From the NCBI GenBank assembly GCA_029564115.1, contig JAKQQP010000227.1, positions 1 through 55,721 on the forward strand: a DNA stretch of 55,721 nucleotides, given 5' to 3'. The position numbers and the translations under genes were made by a program. This document shows positions 1 through 9,353 of this stretch, piece by piece (position 1 is the first letter of the stretch; every line of letters starts with the position of its first letter). The notes under the pieces are model-generated. The model was not told the origin of the DNA. It made no database searches and saw only the letters and a list, made by a program, of their open reading frames with translations. Source of the stretch: Candidatus Rifleibacteriota bacterium (GTDB lineage Bacteria > Riflebacteria > Ozemobacteria > Ozemobacterales > Ozemobacteraceae).

Positions 1-2
1 GG

Positions 3-38
3 GAAGAAGTCCGAGAATCACTAGAAAAATTTGCCTAA
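3..38 (+). CDS. possible 3' end of a gene entering from the left
   Basis: The third plus-strand frame reads EEVRESLEKFA and then a TAA stop at 36-38. The composition is like a charged helical C-terminus. Too little is inside the window to identify it, and it could be chance. Confidence 0.25.
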   Translation, partial: EEVRESLEKFA

Positions 39-189
39 GACTTTGTCGTTTTGTGTGCAAAAACAAATAAGAGATTGTTTAAATTGCCGTTGGCAAAAGA
101 AAACCTTTCGAATCCCTTTGGGTGCGCTTTTGTTTTTAGGGCATTCCGGAATTTGTCCTGCGCCGACCGGGTTTTTCTAAGGTGGCTGT

Positions 190-915
190 TCAAACAAAAA
201 ATGATGAACTGGTCAGATAATTCCAGTTTTCGCCTTCTATGGTCAACTTGGTTTTGTAGCTGTAATTGCCGCTGAAAAGATGAGAAAATTCTGCTACGGC
301 GGCTTTCGGGTCGATGGCATATCGTTTTTGGAAGCGCAAGGACTCTTCTGCCATGGCCAACAGATTTTTGGAACTGTTGATTCCGGCATAGAGATTACGC
401 AATTCAGAATTATCGTTGATGTGTTTTTCGATCTTTTCTTTATCGGGGTGATCGTTTTGAACTCTGACCATGCCATCTGAGGCGATGCTCAGTTCTATCG
501 GCGGATTTGTAGAGATGTTTTCTTTGTCTATGAAGCTGCCCAGATGCTTCTGAAAAATATCTGATGCCGCCGAAAGATTGCTTTTTATTTCTGACCCGCT
601 TATGACACCGTTGTTGTCAAGATCCTGCAAAGCCCACATTGATTTTAACAGCGGTTTCAGAGGCTCACCTGGTTGGTGTAGTTCAATTCCGAAGGCCTCT
701 TTGAGGTCACGCTGAATCGCCGCATTGACCTGTGAATGGGCTTTAACGTCTACCTGAGTCTGAATTGTATTTTCAGGGTTGCGATTGATTGCTAAAGTAA
801 GTGATTCGGCAAATTCCCCGGTAAACGGGCTCAGAGAATTCTGTGGTGCGTTTTCCTGACTGACGAGAGGGGATACTGTCGGCAAGGCACCCCTGTTTAT
901 GACAGATGAATACAT
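190..915 (-). CDS. hypothetical protein with one EF-hand-like calcium loop
   Basis: This is a 241-residue protein that I do not recognise as a family. Around residue 100 it carries DLDNNGVISGSE, which fits the twelve-residue EF-hand loop: acidic or Asn side chains at positions 1, 3 and 5, Gly at 6, Ile at 8 and Glu at 12. Only one such loop is visible. The rest is hydrophilic and mostly helical, with no clear signal peptide or membrane segment. The ATG at 915 is used because the conserved-looking sequence runs close to it. The gene stands alone on the minus strand, with about 545 bp before the next gene. A calcium-binding role is inferred from the loop alone. Confidence 0.6.
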   Translation of the reverse strand: MYSSVINRGALPTVSPLVSQENAPQNSLSPFTGEFAESLTLAINRNPENTIQTQVDVKAHSQVNAAIQRDLKEAFGIELHQPGEPLKPLLKSMWALQDLDNNGVISGSEIKSNLSAASDIFQKHLGSFIDKENISTNPPIELSIASDGMVRVQNDHPDKEKIEKHINDNSELRNLYAGINSSKNLLAMAEESLRFQKRYAIDPKAAVAEFSHLFSGNYSYKTKLTIEGENWNYLTSSSFFV

Positions 916-1460
916 GATTTTGTCTCCATGGCTGTCTTCCGTGACAAGAATTTTGACACTACGCCCCGTCTGTAATTATTACATCGGCATTTCGGACTGT
1001 TATCTTTAGCTGAAAATATACTGATCGCAAATTGAGGTTGTTCCGGCTGTCAGAATTTGCGGCAAAACCTCTGAATTTTTGCAGAATATGGCATCCTGGT
1101 ACTCTGAGAAAATCATCTGGTATTTGTAGCAACATTGAGATCGAGCGGGTAATGCGAGTGCGCTGGTTTTTCGCTGCCAGATTTGCTTTATTTATAGAAA
1201 TTGGTTATGCTGGGGGGGTGACCTTTTTCAATCACTCTTTTTTTACTACACCTGACTGGAAAATGCCATGTACACCCCAAGACGAGCTATTGTGTTTTTT
1301 CAGAGACTTCATCTGCGCCGGAAAGCTCTTTCTTTTGTCTTGCATGAGAAATGCCCGCGAATGCATTGTTGATCTTACGCGGGCTAACATAAAACCTCAG
1401 ATTTAATTGCAATATTATGGGTGTGTTTTGCTGCGCCCCGATCAATGAAAGGTTGTTGTC
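916..1460. other. intergenic region between divergent genes
   Basis: No convincing gene is seen here. A plus-strand open frame at 1032-1406 has an un-protein-like composition and no Shine-Dalgarno. An imperfect inverted repeat with CCCGCG and CGCGGG arms lies near 1353-1383 and could be a regulatory hairpin upstream of the YitT gene. Confidence 0.4.
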
Positions 1461-2315
1461 ATGAAAAAGAATGATTTACGCTCTACCCTTAAAAGCCTTG
1501 CTTTGTTGCTGGTTGGCTCATGCATCTGTGCTCTGGCCGTTAACGGTATTCTCGTTCCGAAGCATTTTCTTTCCGGTGGACTTACCGGTGTTACATTGTT
1601 TATCAATCGTCTGATTCCGGCAGCGCCGGTGTCGGGGCTGTATTTTGCGTTCAATATTCCGCTTTTTATTTTTGGTTATCGTCTTCTTGGCGGTCACTTC
1701 TTCATGCTTTCGTTCTTCGGTACTGTTTTTTATACTCTTGCCATTGGCCTTGTCGACTATCGCATTGCCGTGAACGATATGATGTTGTCGGCGATTCTTG
1801 CTGGCCTGATCAACGGCGTCGGTTCAGGGATGATTCTGCGGTCGCGAGGGTCGGCTGGAGGCACCGATATCTTGTCGGTTCTTCTCTCAAGTCGTTTTGG
1901 CATCAAGCTCGGCACGACATTGTTGACCTTCAACGTTATTGTTCTGGCCTGTGTGGTGGTTTTTTTCAGTATCGATGAGGCGCTGTTCACCCTGATTTTT
2001 ATGTTTGTGTCGTCGCGGATGGTCGATCTCGTCATTTATGGCCTCTCGCAGCGAAAAGCGATCACAATTGTGTCAGAGCGCTGGCAGGAAATCAATGCCG
2101 CCATTCTTGAAGAGACACAGCGCGGTACTACGCTGATTGCTGCCAGCGGTGGGTTTTCGCAACACCCGGTGAAGATGATTTATACAGTGGTTACGCGGCG
2201 AGAACTGCATCAGCTCAAAGAGGTGGTGCTGCGCGAAGACCCGCGGGCTTTTATCGTCGTCAACGAGACGAGCGAAGTTGTCGGCAACCGCATTGGCAAC
2301 CAGCCACAATGGTGA
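1461..2315 (+). CDS. YitT family membrane protein (DUF161 + DUF2179)
   Basis: This is a 284-residue member of the YitT family of integral membrane proteins, whose molecular function is still not firmly known. About five hydrophobic segments fill residues 12-190. The family hallmark RGSAGGTDI lies near residue 130, at the start of the second half of the membrane domain. The last 80 residues form the cytoplasmic DUF2179 domain, with the typical stretch ending in FIVVNETSEVVG. Length is normal for the family. The ATG at 1461 follows a purine-rich GAAAGG. The next gene is 118 bp downstream and has its own promoter, so this is probably a single-gene unit. Confidence 0.9.
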   Translation: MKKNDLRSTLKSLALLLVGSCICALAVNGILVPKHFLSGGLTGVTLFINRLIPAAPVSGLYFAFNIPLFIFGYRLLGGHFFMLSFFGTVFYTLAIGLVDYRIAVNDMMLSAILAGLINGVGSGMILRSRGSAGGTDILSVLLSSRFGIKLGTTLLTFNVIVLACVVVFFSIDEALFTLIFMFVSSRMVDLVIYGLSQRKAITIVSERWQEINAAILEETQRGTTLIAASGGFSQHPVKMIYTVVTRRELHQLKEVVLREDPRAFIVVNETSEVVGNRIGNQPQW

Positions 2316-2349
2316 TTTTCCCTGTGGTCTCTTATTGCGACGATTTCGC

Positions 2350-2378
2350 TTGAAATAGGCAATGCGCTGATGTAATAT
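2350..2378 (+). promoter_or_regulatory. sigma-70 type promoter for the SatP-like gene
   Basis: TTGAAA at 2350-2355 and TAATAT at 2373-2378 are separated by 17 bp, and a TG dinucleotide directly precedes the -10 box. The predicted start of transcription near 2385 leaves a leader of about 49 nt before the ATG at 2434. Confidence 0.65.
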
Positions 2379-2433
2379 GCTGCACTGCCCTTTACGCCCC
2401 ACATTCGAACTATTTTGTCACAGGAGTTTTTTT

Positions 2434-3021
2434 ATGAGCACAACCACCCATACGTCTGATCTTACTGCTAATCCCGCGCCGCTCGGCCTTCTGGCCTTTG
2501 GCATGACCACAGTGCTGCTTAACATTCACAATGCTGGTTTTTATGAACTCAATTCGATGATTCTGGCTATGGGGATTTTTTACGGCGGTGTTGCTCAAAT
2601 CGTGGTTGGGCTGCTCGAATGGAAGAAAAACAACACTTTTGGCATGACCGCTTTTGGTTCATACGGGTTTTTCTGGCTCACGCTGGTGGGGCTGCTGGTG
2701 ATGCCAAAACTCGGCCTGGTTGAAGCAACTTCGAAAAATGCCATGATCTGCTATCTCAGCATGTGGGGCATTTTTACGCTGCTGATGTTTGTCGGCACTC
2801 TTAAAATGTCGCGGGCCCTGCAGTTTGTGTTTGGTTCTCTGACCGTATTATTTTTCATGCTCGCGATTGGTGATGCAACCGGCAACGAAGCTTTCAAGCA
2901 GCTTACCGGCTACGAAGGCATCATCTGCGGCGCAGCGGCCATCTATACCGGTATGGCTCAGGTTCTGAACGAAGTCTATGGTCGAACCGTCATGCCTCTG
3001 GGCAACCCGGCTGTCAGCTGA
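2434..3021 (+). CDS. acetate/succinate transporter, GPR1/FUN34/SatP (YaaH) family
   Basis: This is a 195-residue protein with six predicted membrane helices. It carries the family signature NPAPLGL near residue 15, which is typical of bacterial SatP/YaaH acetate-succinate carriers. The helices are short and separated by small loops, as expected for a hexameric channel-like transporter in the inner membrane. I chose the ATG at 2434 because CAGGAG lies about 8 nt upstream and the family motif begins soon after it; an upstream in-frame ATG at 2377 would add 19 atypical residues. The gene has its own promoter and converges on ldhA, which fits uptake or release of fermentation acids. Confidence 0.9.
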   Translation: MSTTTHTSDLTANPAPLGLLAFGMTTVLLNIHNAGFYELNSMILAMGIFYGGVAQIVVGLLEWKKNNTFGMTAFGSYGFFWLTLVGLLVMPKLGLVEATSKNAMICYLSMWGIFTLLMFVGTLKMSRALQFVFGSLTVLFFMLAIGDATGNEAFKQLTGYEGIICGAAAIYTGMAQVLNEVYGRTVMPLGNPAVS

Positions 3022-3038
3022 GTTAACGGTTTTAATTT

Positions 3039-4085
3039 TTAAAAGCAGCGCTTCCGGGATTCTTTGTTAACGCAGGTGCGGTTGCATTGATAACAGATTT
3101 CGTTTGTCATATAGCCGCCAGAGAAGAATTCCCGGAAGTTTTGCAACGTGGTTTCAGCAATGTTGCAAAGAGCTTCTGACGTGAAGAATGCCTGGTGTGA
3201 AGTGACCAGAACATTGGGAAAGGTCAGCAGTCTCGCTAATACATCGTCAGTGATTGGCTCGGCTGATTTGTCTTCGAAAAAGTATTCGCTTTCTTCTTCG
3301 TAGACATCGAGGCCGGCGCTGCCGATGTGGCCGCTTTTCAGGCCATCGATCAAGGCCAGGGTATCTATCAGTTTGCCGCGCCCGGTGTTTATAAGCATTG
3401 CTCCCGGTTTCATCATTTTAATCGTTTTGGCGTTGATCATGTGTGTGGTTTCGGGTGTCAGCGGGCAGTGAAGCGAGATAATATCAGCTGCGGCGAAAAG
3501 CTCAGGCAGTTCAACATAGGTTATTCCACTCTGCGAAGCATATTGATGATCTGGTCTTGGGTCGTAAGCAAGAATTTTCATGCCGAAGCCCTTGAGAATG
3601 GCGATCAAACAGCGGGCGATTTTGCCGGTACCGATGACGCCGGCTGTGCGGCCGAACATGTCGAAGCCCAGAAGGCCGTTAATAGAGAAATTGCCCTCGC
3701 GGGTTCGCAGCCAGGCCTTGTGCGTTTTGCGGTTCAGAGTGAGCATCATCGCTGTTGCATGCTCGGCCACGGCATAGGGTGAATACGCCGGTACTCTGAC
3801 TACGTGAATGCGGCCGTAGGAAGATTTGAAGTCGACATTATTGTAGCCGGCGCAGCGCAGACCAATAATTTTTGTGCCGCCGGTCACGAGTTTGTCGATA
3901 ACCGATCCATTGAGGTCGTCGTTGACGAAGACGCAGACGCCATCGTATCCAGCGGCGAGTTCTGCAGTCTGCGCATTCAGCTTTGTCTCAAAATAACTTA
4001 TGGCAAAACCAAAATTCTGATTCATTTCATTGAATGATTTCTGGTCATAGGGCTTGGCATCGAAAAAGGCTAAGCGTTGTGTCAT
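3039..4085 (-). CDS. ldhA: D-lactate dehydrogenase (2-hydroxyacid dehydrogenase family)
   Basis: This 348-residue enzyme reduces pyruvate to D-lactate with NADH, closing the redox balance of fermentation. It matches E. coli LdhA along its length: ALRCAGYNNVD-like substrate segment (here GLRCAGYNNVDF), RVPAYSPYAVAEHA, the Rossmann motif GVIGTGKIA near residue 152, the catalytic Arg in LINTGRGKLID, the Glu segment GLDVYEEE and the catalytic His in VTSHQAFFTSEA. An AGGAGG lies 10 nt before the ATG at 4085. The C-terminus is unusual: after the normal family end near NEI it adds about 18 residues with four cysteines. The gene is monocistronic and lies downstream of the lipoprotein gene terminators. 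Confidence 0.93.
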   Translation of the reverse strand: MTQRLAFFDAKPYDQKSFNEMNQNFGFAISYFETKLNAQTAELAAGYDGVCVFVNDDLNGSVIDKLVTGGTKIIGLRCAGYNNVDFKSSYGRIHVVRVPAYSPYAVAEHATAMMLTLNRKTHKAWLRTREGNFSINGLLGFDMFGRTAGVIGTGKIARCLIAILKGFGMKILAYDPRPDHQYASQSGITYVELPELFAAADIISLHCPLTPETTHMINAKTIKMMKPGAMLINTGRGKLIDTLALIDGLKSGHIGSAGLDVYEEESEYFFEDKSAEPITDDVLARLLTFPNVLVTSHQAFFTSEALCNIAETTLQNFREFFSGGYMTNEICYQCNRTCVNKESRKRCF

Positions 4086-4188
4086 TATTGTGTCGCCTCC
4101 TGCTTATGCTGTTATGCTTTCAAATAAAATATATGCAAAAAGCTGCAAAGCGCCAGTTATACAAGATGGCGTGTATCTATAAAAAAAC

Positions 4189-4209
4189 TGCCGGGTGAGG
4201 CCCCCGGCA
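4189..4209 (-). terminator. rho-independent terminator, distal of a tandem pair
   Basis: The arms TGCCGGG (4189-4195) and CCCGGCA (4203-4209) form a GC-rich stem. On the minus strand it is followed by seven T residues (complement of 4181-4187). It backs up the terminator at 4238-4262 and insulates ldhA from the lipoprotein gene. Confidence 0.75.
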
Positions 4210-4237
4210 TCTTATAGTATTTTTTGGGTATAAAAAA

Positions 4238-4262
4238 GCTGCCCTGGTAAACCAGGGCAGCC
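4238..4262 (-). terminator. rho-independent terminator of the InlB-repeat lipoprotein gene
   Basis: This is a perfect 11-bp inverted repeat (GCTGCCCTGGT / ACCAGGGCAGC) with a 2-3 nt loop. On the minus strand it is followed by a run of T residues. It starts about 20 bp after the stop codon at 4284. Confidence 0.85.
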
Positions 4263-4283
4263 AGTATGAGTGCAAATGCGCGA

Positions 4284-7200
4284 TTATTTGAGAGTCGGGT
4301 ATTCTCCGTCCTGGATATTCCAGATATTTGAGTCCCACGCTGAGAAGGTTGCTGCAGTCTTCATTTCTGCGGTCGTTTTGCCTGTTCCGCCGCCGGATGT
4401 TGCTGCTCCTGAAACCGTTGTATCCCAGAAACAATTTGTGATTGTGCCAGATCCCCCGCTGAATCCGGCGCCTTTATCGCTGATAACGGTAATAGAATAG
4501 CAATTGGTAACCGTTCCACCCTGTGTGTAAGCAAGGCCGCCGGCCTGAGTGCTGGTGCTATTCACTGTTCCGGCAGAGTGGCTGTTGCTTATTGAACCGT
4601 AATTATGGCCAGCCAATCCTCCGCTGGCAAAAATGCTGGCTGTAACAGTGCAGTTTGTGCTGCATCTTTCAACAGTTCCAAGTATTCCACTGCCGGCGTA
4701 AATTAGGCCTACAAGGCCTCCAACGGCGTTACTTCCCTTAGCATTTCCGCTGACTGAACAATTTTGGATCAGCCCATAATTCATTCCGGTTATGCCACCA
4801 ACCATTTGACCGCCTTCAATGTTTATATTGGTTAATTTCAAATTTTTGACTATGGCGTTTTCCGAAATTGTATAGAAAAGACCAATATACGCCTGGGTGT
4901 CTTTCATGTAGAGATTGGAGACAGTTTTGTTGTTTCCATCATAAACACCTCTGACTCCGCCACCTCGATAAGATGACCAGCCTTTTTCTGAGCTGTACCA
5001 ATCACTGTTGGAAGCATCGGATAAGGTGGCGTGGCTGAGATCGATGTCTGCCACCTGGATGAAATGCTTGCTCCAATATGATGAAGTACCGGTCATATAA
5101 AGCTCGTAAGGTGTTTTTACATGATAGGGATTCTCCGCTGTTCCGTTACCCTCTTCAAAATGTGAGTATATGGCATAGACAGTTGTATTAGCGTTGATGA
5201 TGCTATCGGCGGTAATTACCGTTCCAGTTCCCGATGAATTAGTATTCCAGCTTCTGAAATACATTCTGTTTTTGCTGGGTGAGGCAGGTAGCACGCCAAG
5301 AGCTGTTCCCTGGGCAACTTGTTTCGAGTTGGGAACAGCCTGAGTGTCGCCACTATTATTATTAAATGAAACGGTGTAATAGATAATCCATTTAGCGTAG
5401 AGAGTTACGTTGGCAGTCGAACCCTGCGGAATTTGCGTAATAGCTTCTCCTGAGAAATCAGCGTTGCCATACCAGGCTACGAAATCGGCATTGGCTCTGG
5501 TTGGGTTCAGCAGAGTTATGGTCGGCGTCTCGACGTTGAAGCCTGCTGGGTTGTCGTTGTGGTTGGTGCCTTCGTTGAGGTTGTAAGTGATTGAATAGTT
5601 TATCAGTACCCATTTTGCGTAGAGAGTGACGTTAGCGGTTGAACCCTGGGCGATCTGTGTTATTGCCGCACCGGTCAGACCTTCGTTATTGAACCAGCCC
5701 CCGAATGTGTAACCATTTTTTGTGGGGTTCTGCAGGGTTATGGTTGCTGTCTCGACGTTGAAGCCGGTTGGGTTGTCGTTGTGGTTGGTGCCTTCGTTGA
5801 GGTTGTAGGTGATTGTATAAGCAATGGCAGTCCATTTAGCGTAGAGAGTGACGTTGGCGGCTGAACCCTGGGTAATCTGTGTTATTGCCTCACCGGTCAG
5901 ACCTGCGTTATTGAACCAGCCAGAGAATGTGTAACCAGTTTTTGTCGGACTCTGCAGAGTTATAGTCAGCGTCTCGACGTTGAACCCGGTTGGGTTGTCG
6001 TTGTGGTTGGTGCCTTCGTTGAGGTTGTAAGTAATTGTGTAAGCAATAACAGTCCATTTTGCGTAGAGAGTGACGTTGGCGGTCGAGCCCTGGGCAATCT
6101 GTGTTATCGTTTCACCTGTCAGACCTGCGTTATTGAACCAGCCAGCGAATGTGTAACCAGTTTTTGTCGGGCTCTGCAGGGTTATGGTCGGTGTCTCGAC
6201 GTTGAAGCCTGCTGGGTTGTCGTTGTGGTTGGTGCCTTCGTTGAGGTTGTAGGTGATGGTATAAGCAATTGCTGTCCATTTTGCATAGAGAGTGACGTTG
6301 GCTGTCGACCCCTGAGCAATCTGTGTTATTGCCTCACCGGTCAGACCTTCGTTATTGAACCAGCCAGCGAATGTGTAACTATTTCTTGTGGGGTTGAGCA
6401 GGTTTATGGTTTCGGTTTCGACGTTGAACCCGGTCGGGTTGTCGTTGTGGTTGGTGCCTTCGTTGAGGTTGTAGGTGATTGTATAAGCAATGGCAGTCCA
6501 TTTAGCGTAGAGAGTGACGTTGGCAGTCGACCCCTGGGCGATCTGTGTTACTGCTTCGCCGGTCAGACCTGCGTTATTGAACCAGCCAGCGAATGTGTAA
6601 CTATTTCTTGTGGGGTTGAGCAGGTTTATGGTTTCGGTTTCGACGTTGAACCCGGTTGGGTTGTCGTTGTGGTTGGTGCCTTCGTTGAGGTTGTAAGTAA
6701 TTGTGTAAGCAATGGCAGTCCATTTTGCGTAGAGATTGACGTTGGCAGTCGAACCCTGGGCAATCTGTGTTACTGCTTCGCCGGTCAGACCTTCGTTATT
6801 GAACCAGCCAGCGAATGTGTAACCAGTTTTTGTTGGGCTCTGCAGAGTTATGGTCGGTGTCTCGACGTTGAAGCCTGCTGGGTTGTCGTTGTGGTTTGTG
6901 CCTTCGTTGAGGTTATAGGTGATGGTATAAGCAACAGCTGTCCATTTTGCGTAGAGAGTGACGTTGGCAGTCGACCCATGGGCGATCTGTGTTATTGCCT
7001 CACCGGTCAGACCTTCGTTGTTGAACCAGCCACCGAATGTGTAACCCGTTTTTGTTGGGCTCTGCAGAGTTATAGTCGGCGTCTCGACGTTGAAACCAGT
7101 CGGATTATCGTTATGGTTGGTGCCTTCGTTGAGATTATAGGTGATGGTATAAGCAACAGCAGTCCATTTTGCGTAGAGAGTTACGTTGTCGGTTGACCCC

Positions 7201-9353
7201 TGAGCAATCTGTGTTATTGCCTCACCGGTCAGACCTTCGTTGTTGAACCAGCCAGCGAATGTGTAACCTGTTTTTGTTGGGCTGAGAAGGTTTATGGTTT
7301 CGGTTTCGACGTTGAAGCCTGCTGGGTTGTCGTTGTGGTTGGTGCCTTCGTTGAGGTTATAGGTGATTGAATAGTTTGTCAGTGTCCATTTTGCGTAGAG
7401 AGTGACGTTGGTGGTCGAACCTTGAGCAATCTGTGTTATCGCTTCACCGGTCAGACCTTCGTTGTTGAACCAGCCAGCGAATGTGTAACCAGTTTTTGTG
7501 GGGCTTTGCAGGGTTATAGTCGGTGTCTCGACGTTGAAGCCGGCTGGGTTATCGTTGTGGTTGGTGCCGTCGTTGAGGTTGTAAGTGATGGTATAGGCAA
7601 CAGCTGTCCATTTTGCGTAGAGAGTGACGTTGGCAGTCGAACCCTGAGAGATCTGTGTTATCGCTTCACCGGTCAGACCTACGTTGTTGAACCAGCCAGC
7701 GAATGTGTAACCAGTTTTTGTTGGGCTCTGCAGAGTTATAGTCGGCGTCTCGACGTTGAAGCCTGTTGGGTTGTCGTTGTGGTTGGTGCCTTCGTTGAGG
7801 TTGTAGGTGATGGTATATGAATTGACGGCCCACTGTGCGTAAAGATTGACGTTGCTGTTTGCTATTGTAAAAACAGCGCCAATGGCATAAGCGTCACCGT
7901 TACCATTGGCGCTGGTGTTCCAGCCGGCGAAAGCATAGCCGGTTTTGCTGAGATTTCCGGCATTCTTAACGGTAAAGGTCTCTTCAGATGCGTAAGGTGT
8001 GGTATCGGTCGGAACATCTCCGTCGGCACCGTTGGCATGGTAGGTGACTGTGTATGTTGGCGTCGGGCCGTTGATGATGACTGTAATGCTTTCTGAATTG
8101 GGGGAAGTGTTGTCTGATGCGTCGGTCTGTCTGGCTATAATGACCAGAGTAACGTTTTGCCCGATGCCTGGCAGAGAAATGTTTACCTGAGAATTGTAGG
8201 TTTGCCAGGTTTGGCCGTTATCGAGCGAATATTCAGCTGTTGCGCCGGCTTCAATGCCGGTAAGAGTGAAGCTCTGAGCTGAACTGTGGGTTCCGGCCGT
8301 CAGCCCGACAATCGTGGGTGCAGCAGGAATATCGAAATCGAGAGGCTTCATGTCGATTGGTTTCTGAAGACCTGGGTTTACGGCAATGACTACGCTGCGA
8401 ATTGTTTCGAGCCCTTCAGGATCTGTGGCCTTGAACGAAAAGGTGGCGATGCCGCTTTTGGCTGGAGCAACCCAGGTTGCTGAAAGATTATTTAAAGCAA
8501 TATTCAGGTTTGGGGCACCTTCGGGCTTGATCCAGCTATAAGTGAGTGTTTTGCCTTCGGGGTCAGAAGCGGTAGCGGTGAAAGTTACGGTTTCTCCCGT
8601 TACATAACGAAGTTTGTCAGATTGAAGAATCGCAGTGGGGGGAAGATTTCTGTTGCTGTTAAGATCGCTGGAACTGGGAATCGTTGTTTCGACGAAGGGG
8701 GGATTATCGTTGGGTTCAAAGTCGAAAACGATCGGAGGCAGTTTGAGGTCGATGTTCTGGTAGCCGCCCGAAACGATTTTAAATTCTACAGTGGTTCCCG
8801 GGGGCATAAGCGGGCTTTCAAACATGCCGTTTTCATCGGTGGTTACATCTTCACCCCAGATGCGCACTGTCACTCCTACAAGGGGTGAGCCATCAGGATT
8901 AGTCAGCTTCCCTTTGGCTTTTAAAGTGGCTTCTTTGAGCTCTAGTTCACCGGCGTTGTTATCATTTACCGGAGCGGCATCGACAAAACTGGAAATTTCT
9001 TTGTAGGTTTTATTGTCGCTCGAGCGAACCCTTGCAATAACTCTGTAGTTGCCTGGTGGCACCGGTCCGATCAGAAATCCGCCGTTGGCGTCTGATTTAA
9101 CTACCAGATCCGGCATGGTTTCAATAAAAACATCCGCTCCGGATACAGGCAGTTTTGGCCCAGCGACACCGCGCATGCTGGCGGGTGTTAAGCTCAGGGT
9201 ACTGACTACGGTGCCTCTTATAACCGTGGACGCCGGTGAGTTGTCGCCATCGCCGCCAATGCGATAAATCGGGTTGCAGCCGACTGTAAGAAGAAAAATG
9301 GTAAAGATGAAAACAGAAAAAAGTGCGGCATTACGGCGTAAGCGAGGCAACAT
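4284..9353 (-). CDS. large surface lipoprotein with eleven InlB B-repeats and GLUG-type C-terminus
   Basis: This is a 1689-residue secreted protein. The start is the ATG at 9353; an upstream in-frame TTG at 9371 overlaps the GGAG ribosome site. The N-terminus has RLRR, a hydrophobic stretch and LTVGC, a plausible lipobox with Cys26. Domains in order are two carboxypeptidase-regulatory-like beta modules (about 40-110 and 147-205), a PKD/cadherin-like domain (about 237-325), a chitobiase-like beta domain (about 340-425), one divergent InlB B-repeat, eleven near-identical 74-residue B-repeats (about 509-1322, each with ITYNLNEGTNHNDNP and GYTFAGWF), a last divergent repeat, and a C-terminal region with GLUG-like motifs such as GGLVGLI and GGLAGHNYG. 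Family knowledge points to adhesion or cell-surface interaction; the ligand is unknown. Two terminators follow. Confidence 0.85.
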   Translation of the reverse strand: MLPRLRRNAALFSVFIFTIFLLTVGCNPIYRIGGDGDNSPASTVIRGTVVSTLSLTPASMRGVAGPKLPVSGADVFIETMPDLVVKSDANGGFLIGPVPPGNYRVIARVRSSDNKTYKEISSFVDAAPVNDNNAGELELKEATLKAKGKLTNPDGSPLVGVTVRIWGEDVTTDENGMFESPLMPPGTTVEFKIVSGGYQNIDLKLPPIVFDFEPNDNPPFVETTIPSSSDLNSNRNLPPTAILQSDKLRYVTGETVTFTATASDPEGKTLTYSWIKPEGAPNLNIALNNLSATWVAPAKSGIATFSFKATDPEGLETIRSVVIAVNPGLQKPIDMKPLDFDIPAAPTIVGLTAGTHSSAQSFTLTGIEAGATAEYSLDNGQTWQTYNSQVNISLPGIGQNVTLVIIARQTDASDNTSPNSESITVIINGPTPTYTVTYHANGADGDVPTDTTPYASEETFTVKNAGNLSKTGYAFAGWNTSANGNGDAYAIGAVFTIANSNVNLYAQWAVNSYTITYNLNEGTNHNDNPTGFNVETPTITLQSPTKTGYTFAGWFNNVGLTGEAITQISQGSTANVTLYAKWTAVAYTITYNLNDGTNHNDNPAGFNVETPTITLQSPTKTGYTFAGWFNNEGLTGEAITQIAQGSTTNVTLYAKWTLTNYSITYNLNEGTNHNDNPAGFNVETETINLLSPTKTGYTFAGWFNNEGLTGEAITQIAQGSTDNVTLYAKWTAVAYTITYNLNEGTNHNDNPTGFNVETPTITLQSPTKTGYTFGGWFNNEGLTGEAITQIAHGSTANVTLYAKWTAVAYTITYNLNEGTNHNDNPAGFNVETPTITLQSPTKTGYTFAGWFNNEGLTGEAVTQIAQGSTANVNLYAKWTAIAYTITYNLNEGTNHNDNPTGFNVETETINLLNPTRNSYTFAGWFNNAGLTGEAVTQIAQGSTANVTLYAKWTAIAYTITYNLNEGTNHNDNPTGFNVETETINLLNPTRNSYTFAGWFNNEGLTGEAITQIAQGSTANVTLYAKWTAIAYTITYNLNEGTNHNDNPAGFNVETPTITLQSPTKTGYTFAGWFNNAGLTGETITQIAQGSTANVTLYAKWTVIAYTITYNLNEGTNHNDNPTGFNVETLTITLQSPTKTGYTFSGWFNNAGLTGEAITQITQGSAANVTLYAKWTAIAYTITYNLNEGTNHNDNPTGFNVETATITLQNPTKNGYTFGGWFNNEGLTGAAITQIAQGSTANVTLYAKWVLINYSITYNLNEGTNHNDNPAGFNVETPTITLLNPTRANADFVAWYGNADFSGEAITQIPQGSTANVTLYAKWIIYYTVSFNNNSGDTQAVPNSKQVAQGTALGVLPASPSKNRMYFRSWNTNSSGTGTVITADSIINANTTVYAIYSHFEEGNGTAENPYHVKTPYELYMTGTSSYWSKHFIQVADIDLSHATLSDASNSDWYSSEKGWSSYRGGGVRGVYDGNNKTVSNLYMKDTQAYIGLFYTISENAIVKNLKLTNINIEGGQMVGGITGMNYGLIQNCSVSGNAKGSNAVGGLVGLIYAGSGILGTVERCSTNCTVTASIFASGGLAGHNYGSISNSHSAGTVNSTSTQAGGLAYTQGGTVTNCYSITVISDKGAGFSGGSGTITNCFWDTTVSGAATSGGGTGKTTAEMKTAATFSAWDSNIWNIQDGEYPTLK
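5389..7826 (-). repeat. eleven tandem 222-bp coding repeats (InlB B-repeat units)
   Basis: Eleven copies of a 222-bp unit (74 codons) run head to tail inside the lipoprotein gene. They differ only at a few positions, for example a Pro-Thr-Ile-Thr-Leu-Gln-Ser type versus a Glu-Thr-Ile-Asn-Leu-Leu-Asn type insert that occurs in alternating blocks. This pattern suggests recent amplification and gene conversion. The repeats also keep open a long antisense frame, which is an artefact. Confidence 0.95.

Noticed and set aside
1032..1406. A 124-codon plus-strand open frame in the gap before the YitT gene
   Set aside because: Its composition is irregular with many Cys, Phe and Arg, no family pattern and no Shine-Dalgarno.
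6003..7196. A 397-codon plus-strand open frame rich in Val and Gly
   Set aside because: It is the exact antisense of the 222-bp coding repeats and repeats with the same period; it has no ribosome site. The same holds for the frame at 7422-7820.
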